DNA of 11,903 bases from positions 1-11,903 of the forward strand of contig CANQDY010000029.1 of assembly GCA_947593895.1 (NCBI GenBank), read 5' to 3'. The first letter of the stretch is position 1. Every line of letters begins with the position of its first letter. Origin of the DNA: an uncultured Bacilli bacterium. GTDB taxonomy: Bacteria > Bacillota_I > Bacilli_A > RFN20 > CAG-449. The position numbers and the translations under genes are program-made. Below the pieces are notes generated by a model. It was not told the DNA's origin and made no database searches. It saw only the letters and a program-made list of their open reading frames with translations. Positions 1 to 6,245 of this stretch are shown in pieces.

Positions 1-603
1 GGCTTCTTCTCTTTTTGGCTTTTCGACAAAATCACAAATTTCTACTGTTCTATCATTAATTCTATTAACTGGTTTTACTACTCCGTATTTATGAACTACG
101 CTCATATCAACTGTTTGAACACCGAGCACACTAGAATTTGTTTGATCATAAACATCAATCAGTTGTTTTAATGCTGGTTTACCATTTTTATTAACAACAA
201 CATCATCACCAAGAAGAATAGCAAATGGTTCATTATTTGCAAATTCTTTTCCTAAACTAATCGCATGACCTAAACCTTTTGGATTATCTTGTTTAACATA
301 ATAAATTTTGGCCATTGTACCAATTTGATGAACTAATTCAAATTCAGCATTTTTATTAGTTTCTAACAATTTTCGTTCGAGTCGTTCATCAACACTAAAA
401 TGCTTATGAATTATTTCTTTATATTGATTATCAATAATTAAGATTTCCTCAATACCTGAATCAATTGCTTCTTGAACTATATACTGAATTGTTGGTATAT
501 CCACTAAAGGTAACATTTCTTTTGGAGTGGCTTTTGTTGCTGGTAGAAATCTAGTTCCAAGTCCAGCAGCAGGAATAATCGCCTTTCTTACTTTTTGTTT
601 CAT
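1..603 (-). CDS. galU: UTP-glucose-1-phosphate uridylyltransferase (GalU), C-terminus cut by window edge
   Basis: Cytoplasmic enzyme that makes UDP-glucose from UTP and glucose-1-phosphate, a precursor for surface glycans and glycolipids. The 201 residues present begin MKQKVRKAIIPAAGLGTRF, giving the nucleotide-binding GLGTRFLPATK motif at about residues 14-24. They continue with LPLVDIPTIQYIVQEA, which matches the GalU signature LPxVDKPxIQYxVEEA, and with GHAI and ILLGDDV in the substrate-binding core. The frame is open to base 1; family members are usually about 290 residues, so roughly 90 C-terminal residues lie outside. The ATG at 603 is preceded by a perfect AAGGAGG site (609-615). It reads away from everything else here, so it looks like a separate unit. 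Its product would feed the polysaccharide genes in the centre of the window, though that link is inferred. Confidence 0.95.
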   Translation of the reverse strand, partial: MKQKVRKAIIPAAGLGTRFLPATKATPKEMLPLVDIPTIQYIVQEAIDSGIEEILIIDNQYKEIIHKHFSVDERLERKLLETNKNAEFELVHQIGTMAKIYYVKQDNPKGLGHAISLGKEFANNEPFAILLGDDVVVNKNGKPALKQLIDVYDQTNSSVLGVQTVDMSVVHKYGVVKPVNRINDRTVEICDFVEKPKREEA

Positions 604-632
604 TTTTGCCTCCTTAAATTCTCATATTATCA

Positions 633-661
633 ATTATAACATTTTAAAATCATATCGGGTA
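633..661 (-). promoter_or_regulatory. Probable galU promoter (extended -10)
   Basis: On the reverse strand TGTTATAAT reads as an extended -10 (TGnTATAAT) with TATAAT at 633-638, about 30 bases upstream of the galU start. The -35 region about 17 bases further up is poor, which is usual for extended -10 promoters. Confidence 0.5.
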
Positions 662-799
662 GACTAATAATTTTTAGAAAACCGACCTTAATAAAGGCAC
701 AAGATATTACATAAGATACATTAAAGAATTTAAGTTTATTTCTATTTTACTTGCACTAAGTAAAATTTATTGAACAAAATCAATTTAACAATTGATAAG

Positions 800-824
800 A
801 ACTTGGACTAATATCCAAGTTTTT
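800..824 (+). terminator. Orphan terminator-like hairpin
   Basis: An 8-bp perfect stem, AACTTGGA (800-807) with TCCAAGTT (814-821), has a 6-base loop and runs into five Ts. The T run is on the forward-strand side only. No intact forward gene precedes it, so it is either a relic of a lost gene, part of the adjacent transposon remnant, or a barrier to antisense transcription. Confidence 0.4.
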
Positions 825-890
825 AATTTATTAAGATATAAATATATAGCAAAAGAAAAAAATTTATCGTATTTAAGATTTAAAAATAAA

Positions 891-1340
891 TAGGTATTTG
901 CTAGACCTAGTTATAAAGCAAAACTAAAAGAAGCTTTTTCTCATGGTAAGGAAGTATTTTACAATGAAATAAAAAAGCTTGATGGTAATGTATTTATTAA
1001 AGATATATTTACTATCTATTGGAAAGAATTTAAAAATGCTTATCTTTTCTTCATAGACATTACTATACCAAAGCAATTTAGACCTTATTTTCAAAAATAC
1101 CCTGAACTATTAAATGTTTTATTTCAAAGTGTAAAAAACTCTTAATTCTTTTTTAGAAAGACATATCCCTATGACTTATAAAAAGAAATGAGAAGTCTTA
1201 ATTTTATTTCTTTCCTTTATGCTTTCGATTGTGATTTAAAATGGTATTCTCATTTACACATCTTACTTGCTGAAAAATACATTACTAACACTGACATTAT
1301 TAAAAAATATGATTATTTTCCATTTGATTTTTTAGAATAA
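891..1340 (+). pseudogene. Decayed IS91-family (HUH, zinc-binding type) transposase remnant
   Basis: One forward frame (codons starting at positions divisible by 3) carries transposase-like sequence from about 894 to 1337, but is broken by stops at 891, 1143 and 1179 and ends at a TAA at 1338. Recognisable pieces in order are IKDIFTIYWKEFKNAY, like the N-terminus of zinc-binding Y2-type transposases (IKDIFxxxWxxF); FIDITIPKQFRPYF, like their FTIPxELRxxF segment; and FDCDLKWYSHLHILLAE, matching the LHTFGRDLKWNPHIH region with an H-x-H (HUH) pair. The zinc-ribbon cysteines expected between the first two pieces are missing, implying an internal deletion of about 60-70 codons, and everything after the HUH region, including the catalytic tyrosines, is gone. 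It is surely inactive. The family call comes from remembered motifs, not a search. Confidence 0.6.
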
Positions 1341-1477
1341 CTTTTCAAAATAATAAACCTTTATCTTATAGTTTATCCTAATTATTATAACGCTCTAGTT
1401 TTTTTTATCCCTATCAAATTATATTAAACTAAGGATTTTATTTAAAATATCTAATGAACTTTTCAATAGTAAATCAC

Positions 1478-2116
1478 CTATAAATATGTCTCACTAAATT
1501 TTGTAAAAATCTTTTCTTTAGCTTCTTCAATAAAAAATTCGTATCTTTTTACGTCATCTTCACTTTGGTTTGTCGAAAAATAAACTAGTAATAAGGTATT
1601 ATCTGTTGTTTCATCCATCAATTTATAATAATAGCCAACATTATTTTCATTACTAAATGAAGCATTTTTAAGAAGTGGTGTTTTAACGTATTCTGCATCA
1701 TTTTTATCAACTTGAATCCATAAAAGATTAGGATTATCTAATAAATAATACCTTTCAAAAAAGATAGCGTATCCTATAGAAATATCACCGCTACATACAG
1801 CACTAAATTGATCATAGCAGGTATCTCTTAAGTAATGAAAAGATGATGATTTATTATTACATAGTAGCATATGTTTGCCACAATCATGATTTCCAATAAC
1901 TTCATAAGATGGTTTATTATAAAATTTATCTAAATCTAAAATAAAAACTCTCTCTTCATTATTTTTACTATTCTTCTTATGAAATTGATTAAACTCATCA
2001 TAAGAATGGAAATACAAAAGTTTACATGGTAATCCACCATATAAAGCCGAACGTCTAGATTGAATAGACAATGCTGACGCATCAATTAGAAAAACACCAA
2101 TTACTACTAAGATGAT
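1478..2116 (-). CDS. Unrecognised protein with a hydrophobic, signal-like N-terminus; start codon unclear
   Basis: I do not recognise this family. The body is about 197 codons from a TTG at 2071 and ends with TAG at 1478-1480. That TTG has no ribosome site. Upstream the frame stays open for another 15 codons, encoding a hydrophobic stretch (IILVVIGVFLIDASA) that resembles a short signal peptide or membrane anchor, and then meets AAAGGAGG (2124-2131). The codons between are ATT, ATA, ATC, ATC, with a TAA just before the ribosome site, so no ATG, GTG or TTG exists there. I drew the start at ATC 2116 because it lies 7 bases after GGAGG. The mature part holds five cysteines and many aromatics and acidic residues, which would suit an exported protein. 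It is either started from a rare AUC/AUA/AUU codon or is a fresh start-codon mutant. Confidence 0.6.
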   Translation of the reverse strand: MILVVIGVFLIDASALSIQSRRSALYGGLPCKLLYFHSYDEFNQFHKKNSKNNEERVFILDLDKFYNKPSYEVIGNHDCGKHMLLCNNKSSSFHYLRDTCYDQFSAVCSGDISIGYAIFFERYYLLDNPNLLWIQVDKNDAEYVKTPLLKNASFSNENNVGYYYKLMDETTDNTLLLVYFSTNQSEDDVKRYEFFIEEAKEKIFTKFSETYL

Positions 2117-2123
2117 TATAATA

Positions 2124-2131
2124 CCTCCTTT
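2124..2131 (-). promoter_or_regulatory. Perfect ribosome binding site with no standard start codon after it
   Basis: AAAGGAGG on the reverse strand matches the anti-Shine-Dalgarno almost fully. It defines the intended start of the unrecognised protein at about 2113-2122, where only ATT, ATA and ATC codons occur in frame. Confidence 0.75.
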
Positions 2132-2446
2132 AAATTAATAAACTAGCAAATTATCTTACTTAAACTTATTTTTATCTTGCAATTATTATACAACTAGCAA
2201 CCACTTGCAAAGAACCAATATACTCTTTGCGTGTGCGCATAATATTACTTAAATGTATTTTACATTTTGCCAATAAATAGTACAACTAAATTCATTTTAC
2301 ATTATAAATAGCAGTTAGTACCTAACATAATAGTTTCTTTAAAATCTCATTAAATCAAATAAAGTATTATTTTATATAGTAAATAAATGTAAGCTCAAAT
2401 ATGTTCAAATAGTTATTACCAATAATCAGTGATAAGAAATAATATA
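2132..2446. other. AT-rich divergent intergenic region
   Basis: About 315 bases between two divergent genes. It contains the reverse-strand promoter described separately. It also holds a GC-rich patch at 2228-2239 (TGCGTGTGCGCA, TGCG/CGCA arms) that stands out in this AT-rich DNA, and two imperfect copies of ATTTTACATT followed by ATAAATAG (2257-2280 and 2294-2311). No open frame or RNA gene is recognised. Confidence 0.5.
2185..2213 (-). promoter_or_regulatory. Probable promoter of the unrecognised protein gene
   Basis: A reverse-strand TATAAT at 2185-2190, preceded by TTG, lies about 55 bases before the ribosome site. The -35 region (TCTTTG, 17-base spacing) is a weak match. It is the only good -10 in the intergenic stretch on this strand. 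Confidence 0.4.
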
Positions 2447-2475
2447 TTGAATTATATTTGATAATTTTGTAGAAT
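2447..2475 (+). promoter_or_regulatory. Promoter of the Crh-like gene
   Basis: TTGAAT at 2447-2452, a 17-base spacer, then TAGAAT at 2470-2475 form a near-consensus vegetative promoter. It lies 25 bases before the gene's start codon, so the leader is short and contains little beyond the AGGAGG site at 2486-2491. Confidence 0.7.
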
Positions 2476-2500
2476 ATTTATTGATAGGAGGCTAATCGTA

Positions 2501-2770
2501 ATGAAAATATTACATGGAAAAGTAAACAACAAAATTGGACTTACCAGCCGTATATCTGCTGAGTTAGTTGCAGAAGCTAATCGCGCAAATAAATGTAATT
2601 TAACCCTAATCTGCAATGGTAATACCGCAGATTTAAAATCAATTATGAATATGATGTCTCTTGTTGTAAAAGATCAAGACGAATTCACAATTAATATTGA
2701 AGGTGAAAACGAGGATCTTATAGAATCAAAATTTATTGATTTATTAACTCAATTAAAGTTACTAAAATAG
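2501..2770 (+). CDS. HPr-fold protein lacking the catalytic histidine, Crh-like regulator
   Basis: An 89-residue protein that aligns over its full length with HPr and Crh. The N-terminal active-site segment is G13-L14-T15-S16-R17-I18, where phosphocarrier HPr has GLHARP, so His15 is Thr and Pro18 is Ile. The regulatory segment DLKSIMNMMSL keeps the serine (S47) that HPr kinase phosphorylates in HPr and Crh. It therefore cannot relay phosphate in the sugar phosphotransferase system by the usual route, but could be a Ser-phosphorylated signal protein. Bacillus Crh likewise lacks His15 (Gln there) and acts as a CcpA corepressor; that this protein does the same is inferred. The ATG has AGGAGG 9 bases upstream. 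It has its own promoter and terminator, unlike Bacillus crh, which is in the yvcJ-yvcK-whiA operon. A plain HPr assignment is unlikely because of T15. Confidence 0.85.
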   Translation: MKILHGKVNNKIGLTSRISAELVAEANRANKCNLTLICNGNTADLKSIMNMMSLVVKDQDEFTINIEGENEDLIESKFIDLLTQLKLLK

Positions 2771-2793
2771 AAGTCAAATGACTTCTTTTTTTT
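2769..2793 (+). terminator. Rho-independent terminator after the Crh-like gene
   Basis: The stem AGAAGTC (2769-2775) pairs with GACTTCT (2780-2786) across an AAAT loop and is followed by an 8-base T run. The stop codon TAG lies inside the left arm. Confidence 0.85.
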
Positions 2794-2817
2794 ATTATCT
2801 AATACATAGAATTAATT

Positions 2818-2823
2818 GGTGAT
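2818..2823 (+). promoter_or_regulatory. GGTGAT ribosome site that sets the alr start
   Basis: GGTGAT pairs with the AUCACC part of the 16S 3' end and lies four bases before ATG 2828. The upstream in-frame TTG (2816) and GTG (2819) overlap this site, so they are poor start choices. Confidence 0.65.
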
Positions 2824-2827
2824 AAAA

Positions 2828-3844
2828 ATGAGAAGCATTATTGAAATAAACTTAAATGACTTAGAAAAAAATTATACCGAAATTTATAATTACCTTAAAA
2901 AACCAATTATTGCAGTAGTTAAATCAAATGCTTATGGTCATGGTTTAGTACCAATAACTAATGCGTTAATCCGTATGGGAATAACATCATTTGCTGTTGC
3001 AACTTTAGAAGAAGCAATCATTTTAAGAAGAAATTTTAATAACATAACTATAATTTTACTTGAACCAAGTACTGATTTTAATAAACTTTTTTCTTATAAA
3101 ATTACCCTTTCTATTAGCTCGATAAGTTATTTAAAAAAAGTTGTTGAATCTAATCTATATTTTCCAATACATCTAAAACTAGAAACCGGACTAAATCGAT
3201 TAGGAATTTATTCTTCGCAACTTAAAGAATGTATCGATATTTTAGAAAAATCAAAGTTATCAATAAGAGGTGTTTATACCCATATTTCTAGCGAAAGCGA
3301 CTATCAAAGTCAATTATATCTATTTAAAAAAATGATTGTACCATTTAGAGAAATAAATAATTTACAAATTCATATTAGTTCCTCTCATTATCTTATTCCA
3401 GATGGTATATCAACTCATTATCGTATTGGCCTTGCTTTATATGGATTATGTGAAACAAGTGTAATTAATTTAAAACCAATACTAACATTAAAAAGTCCAA
3501 TTTATCGAGTCAAAAAAGTTTCTAAGAATGAGTCCGTAGGATACTATAATCTTGGTAAAATTACTGATGAAGGATATATTTACACGATTCCTCTAGGTTA
3601 TGCAGATGGATGGATTCAATCACGAGTAACCATTGCATATCACGATAACTATTTAAAGCAAATAGGCCAAACCTGTATGGATTTAATGATGCTATATTCA
3701 CCAAAATACATAAAAGAAAATGAAATGATTGAAATCATTTCACCCAATTTAAATATTTTTGAATTATCAAATTACTATAATGAATCAATTTATCAAATAG
3801 TAACTCTTCTTTCACCAAGAATAGAGAGAAAATATATTAAATAA
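2828..3844 (+). CDS. alr: Alanine racemase
   Basis: A cytoplasmic PLP enzyme that interconverts L- and D-alanine and supplies D-Ala for peptidoglycan, which implies the host has a cell wall. From ATG 2828 it is 338 residues, shorter than the usual 370-390. The PLP lysine is K32 in VVKSNAYGHG. The arginine of GLNRLG (R124) and the PLP-phosphate-contacting arginine of HYRIGLALYG (R199) are present. The second catalytic base is the tyrosine of SVGYY (Y239), 19 residues before the conserved GYADGW tyrosine (Y258), the same spacing as Y265/Y284 in the Geobacillus enzyme. The C-terminal GxxxMD motif (GQTCMDL) is present. No separate promoter is obvious between the preceding terminator and the start, so read-through or a weak promoter near 2793-2815 may drive it. 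The 3' end is one base from the convergent sugar transferase gene. Confidence 0.95.
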   Translation: MRSIIEINLNDLEKNYTEIYNYLKKPIIAVVKSNAYGHGLVPITNALIRMGITSFAVATLEEAIILRRNFNNITIILLEPSTDFNKLFSYKITLSISSISYLKKVVESNLYFPIHLKLETGLNRLGIYSSQLKECIDILEKSKLSIRGVYTHISSESDYQSQLYLFKKMIVPFREINNLQIHISSSHYLIPDGISTHYRIGLALYGLCETSVINLKPILTLKSPIYRVKKVSKNESVGYYNLGKITDEGYIYTIPLGYADGWIQSRVTIAYHDNYLKQIGQTCMDLMMLYSPKYIKENEMIEIISPNLNIFELSNYYNESIYQIVTLLSPRIERKYIK

Positions 3845-3845
3845 T

Positions 3846-4538
3846 TTATTCCGCTCCATCACCTTTAAAAACTGCAGGAATAGTAAGGAATATAATCTTA
3901 AGGTCAAATAGTAGCGATCTTTTTTCAAAATATTCCATATCCATTTTTTGTCTTAATCCAGATCCATAGGTAACATTTTTTCTACCATAAACTTGCCATA
4001 TTCCAGTTAAACCCGGTCTTGCTGAAGTTAATAATTGAATTTCAGGTTTAGAATAATTCGCATACTCTTTCGTTGTGATTGGACGAGGTCCAACTATAGC
4101 AATTCTTCCCGTTAAAATATTGAACAGTTGAGGAAGTTCATCAATTGAAGTTTTCCTCATAAATTTTCCTAATTTAGTAACTCGTGGATCGTTATCAACT
4201 TTCTTTTCTCTTCTCCATTGTTCAATTTGTTTTGGCGAAAGATATTTTTCGATATTAGATTCAGAATCATAATACATCGATCGATATTTCCAAATCTTTA
4301 TGTGTTTTCCACCTTTTCCAATACGAACATCTTTAAAAAGCACCGGTCCTTTTGAAGTTACTTTAACTAAAAAAGCAAAAATTAACATTAAAGGAGACAA
4401 AATAATAATCATTAAAAAAGATGTTATTATGGCAAATAACCTTTTAAAAAAATAGTATCCTCTTCTCTTTTTTGATTTAATCGTTTCAATATATTCTGAT
4501 GACAAAACTTGAATTTCGATTGTAGATAAATCTGACAT
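3846..4538 (-). CDS. Undecaprenyl-phosphate sugar phosphotransferase (PglC/CpsE-type initiating enzyme)
   Basis: A membrane enzyme expected to transfer a sugar-1-phosphate from a UDP-sugar to undecaprenyl phosphate, the first step in polysaccharide assembly. The 230-residue protein has only the catalytic core of the bacterial sugar transferase family. It has one hydrophobic, re-entrant-type segment at about residues 32-60 (FAIITSFLMIIILSPLMLI), then GPVLFKDVRIGKGGK, DPRVTKLGKFMRKTSIDELPQ with the catalytic Asp-Glu pair, NILTGRIAIVGPRP, and the C-terminal ARPGLTGIWQVYGR. It lacks the four N-terminal helices of WcaJ-type enzymes. A good promoter with an operator-like palindrome lies just upstream, and a terminator separates it from the kinase gene, so it seems to be transcribed alone. 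The sugar used cannot be told from sequence. Confidence 0.92.
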   Translation of the reverse strand: MSDLSTIEIQVLSSEYIETIKSKKRRGYYFFKRLFAIITSFLMIIILSPLMLIFAFLVKVTSKGPVLFKDVRIGKGGKHIKIWKYRSMYYDSESNIEKYLSPKQIEQWRREKKVDNDPRVTKLGKFMRKTSIDELPQLFNILTGRIAIVGPRPITTKEYANYSKPEIQLLTSARPGLTGIWQVYGRKNVTYGSGLRQKMDMEYFEKRSLLFDLKIIFLTIPAVFKGDGAE

Positions 4539-4565
4539 AATATTCTCCTATAATGTCCTAAAAAA

Positions 4566-4594
4566 AATATATCACATCTTTATTATTTTGTAAA
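4566..4594 (-). promoter_or_regulatory. Promoter of the sugar transferase gene
   Basis: On the reverse strand TTTACA (4589-4594), a 17-base spacer ending in TGA, and TATATT (4566-4571) make a near-consensus promoter with an extended -10. It starts a short leader before the ATG at 4538. Confidence 0.7.
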
Positions 4595-4602
4595 ATAATA
4601 AA
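4579..4602. repeat. 24-base perfect inverted repeat covering the -35 box
   Basis: Two 11-base arms, TTTATTATTTT and its exact complement, flank a central GT. The whole -35 hexamer of the sugar transferase promoter lies inside. A symmetrical site at this position is what a repressor operator looks like, though AT-rich DNA makes such repeats more likely by chance. Confidence 0.5.
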
Positions 4603-4623
4603 AACATTAGGTTATAATGAGAC

Positions 4624-4650
4624 AAAAATAAAGGGGCCATTTGGCCCTTA
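4624..4650 (-). terminator. Rho-independent terminator of the Wzz-kinase operon
   Basis: Reading the reverse strand, AAGGGCC pairs with GGCCCCTT across a short AAAT loop (one unpaired or mismatched base) and runs into TTTATTTTT. The GC-rich stem is striking in this context. It ends the transcript 15 bases after the kinase stop codon. Confidence 0.8.
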
Positions 4651-4664
4651 AAAATAATAATTAT

Positions 4665-5345
4665 TTAATATCCGTTATAGCCGTATTTATTTTGTCTTTT
4701 CGTAAGTGGCACTTGGCAAACAATCGAGCCAACTACATTTAAGTTATTACTCTTAATTAATTTTGTTGCTTCTTTAATCTCGTTTTTCTTGGAAACATTA
4801 ACTGAAGTAACAAAGATAAATGCATCAATAAACTTAGAAATAATTAATGTGTCTGCAAATAAAAGAAATGGTGAAGTATCAACAAAAATATAATCATAAT
4901 TTTTCTTTAATTTTTCTAAGAATTCAATAATCTTATTAGACTCTAATACCTTTGCTGGGAATGGAACACGATTTCCTGCAGTTATTACATCGTAATTCTC
5001 TTTGATATTCTTATGAATGATTTCTTCTTCGCTAACTTTACCCACTAAGTAGTCAGTAATTCCATTGGAATTATCGATATTAAAAAAATGATGAACATTT
5101 GGCGCTCTTAAGTCTAAATCAATAACTAATACCTTAAATCCTTTAAGTGAATAAACATAAGCTAAATTTAATAAAGAAGTAGTCTTTCCTTCTCCCTTAG
5201 TAGAGGAAATACAAGAAATAACTTGATATTTGCTATCAATCGAAGCGTACTCTAAATTAACTTGAAGTCGTTGGAATGATTCAAATAAGATTGAAGTTGT
5301 ATCTTCATAAATTTCTCTACTTACGACAGAATTTTTTCTTTTCAT
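4665..5345 (-). CDS. CpsD/CapB-type polysaccharide tyrosine kinase (BY-kinase)
   Basis: A cytoplasmic ATPase that autophosphorylates on C-terminal tyrosines and, with its membrane partner, controls the length and export of capsule or exopolysaccharide. The 226 residues contain Walker A SSTKGEGKTT (47-56, K53), Walker A' VIDLDLRAP (74-82, with D76 and D78), and Walker B DYIFVDTSP (151-159, D156). The substrate-loop region AGNRVPFPAKVLES corresponds to the GxxPPNPxELL motif of the family. The tail KYGYNGY carries a small tyrosine cluster (Y221, Y223, Y226), shorter than in pneumococcal CpsD. It is a separate polypeptide from the Wzz domain, the Gram-positive arrangement. It starts 2 bases after the Wzz gene, whose last codons contain the GGAG ribosome site, so the two are translated from one message. 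No CpsB/Wzh phosphatase gene is adjacent. Confidence 0.93.
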   Translation of the reverse strand: MKRKNSVVSREIYEDTTSILFESFQRLQVNLEYASIDSKYQVISCISSTKGEGKTTSLLNLAYVYSLKGFKVLVIDLDLRAPNVHHFFNIDNSNGITDYLVGKVSEEEIIHKNIKENYDVITAGNRVPFPAKVLESNKIIEFLEKLKKNYDYIFVDTSPFLLFADTLIISKFIDAFIFVTSVNVSKKNEIKEATKLIKSNNLNVVGSIVCQVPLTKRQNKYGYNGY

Positions 5346-5347
5346 AC

Positions 5348-6121
5348 TTATTTTTCTCCTTCCATTTTCTTAACCGAATTTATATTTGGAATGATTCCAA
5401 TTACTTTAATATCACAAATATCTTCAAGCTGTTCTTTACTTCTTAAGGTTTGAGATAACAATTCTGCAATAAATGCATATATAAAACCGACTACTAAACC
5501 AACTACCGCAAAGATTAATGTTGTCTTAATTTTTGAACTAGATGTTTCATAAATATCATCTTCAATAGTATCACCTAAAATCGAAATATTGAAACAGTTA
5601 AATGCATCTTTATATTCGTCTGATCCTTTTTGAGTTAAATCCTTTAAAACACCGATTACTGCATTTGTCATTGGAATAATCAAATTTTTATCTGTAGAAC
5701 TATAAGTAAATGAGAATCTTAGAGATTGTAAATTTGAATCATAACTAGCACTAAGAGACTTTCCAATTTCAGTATAGGATGGAACTACAAAACTATTTGC
5801 ATCTTCATTATTTTTTAAATTATCATTTGCTTTATTGTAAATTAATCTCCACATTTTATCATCATTAAGCGCTTCTGCAATTGTTTTTGAAGCAAGACGA
5901 CCATAGTTAATTGAATCTGTTGATGTATCAGCTTTTCCATTATCATAAATTACATAAACGCTTGTGGTTGCATGATATGTTGTCCTATCAGTCAGAATTG
6001 CATATCCTAGACCGGCAAGCATTAATACGACGATTGAAATAATAATTCCTATTATCCTTCTTTTAATAATGTTGAGTATGTCTAGCAATGACAATCCTTG
6101 TTCATTTTTATTTTCTTCCAT
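5348..6121 (-). CDS. Wzz/CpsC-type chain-length determinant and kinase activator
   Basis: A membrane protein of 257 residues. It has a short cytoplasmic N-terminus, a first membrane helix at about 23-46 (IIGIIISIVVLMLAGLGYAIL), an extracellular domain of about 150 residues, and a second helix at about 200-220 (TLIFAVVGLVVGFIYAFIAELL). The cytoplasmic tail, SKEQLEDICDIKVIGIIP, fits the R-x-x-EdxE-x-x-l-x-x-pVlGxIP tail that in CpsC/CapA proteins contacts and activates the separate kinase. It begins MEENKNEQGLSLLDILNIIKRR, typical of the family. It is the first gene of a two-gene unit with the kinase and has its own strong promoter in the 124-base gap upstream. It would set polymer length in the outer face of the membrane. 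The family call is secure; the polymer is unknown. Confidence 0.9.
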   Translation of the reverse strand: MEENKNEQGLSLLDILNIIKRRIIGIIISIVVLMLAGLGYAILTDRTTYHATTSVYVIYDNGKADTSTDSINYGRLASKTIAEALNDDKMWRLIYNKANDNLKNNEDANSFVVPSYTEIGKSLSASYDSNLQSLRFSFTYSSTDKNLIIPMTNAVIGVLKDLTQKGSDEYKDAFNCFNISILGDTIEDDIYETSSSKIKTTLIFAVVGLVVGFIYAFIAELLSQTLRSKEQLEDICDIKVIGIIPNINSVKKMEGEK

Positions 6122-6151
6122 AAATACCTCACTTTTATATTATCCTTTCAC

Positions 6152-6180
6152 ATTATACTTAACTCATAAACCTTATTCAA
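6152..6180 (-). promoter_or_regulatory. Promoter of the Wzz-kinase operon
   Basis: On the reverse strand TTGAAT (6175-6180), a 17-base spacer and TATAAT (6152-6157) form a near-perfect vegetative promoter, 31 bases before the Wzz start. It separates this pair from the sugar-nucleotide genes upstream. Confidence 0.75.
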
Positions 6181-6245
6181 GTCAAAGTACTTTTTAACTT
6201 TTTTTTAACTAATATTAATCGGTTAAGCATTAAATTCTAACATTT

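Noticed and set aside
2257..2311. Two ATTTTACATT ... ATAAATAG copies as operator or phage repeats
   Set aside because: Only two imperfect copies with different inner spacing in very AT-rich DNA, so chance is a sufficient explanation.
2816..2827. Alanine racemase starting at TTG 2816 (four extra residues)
   Set aside because: These bases contain the GGTGAT ribosome site for ATG 2828, and no ribosome site precedes the TTG.
6186..6235. Terminator between the SDR and Wzz genes
   Set aside because: A TTAAC/GTTAA pairing exists near a homopolymer run, but the run is As on the transcribed strand and the stem is weak, so it does not act like a terminator for the reverse transcript.
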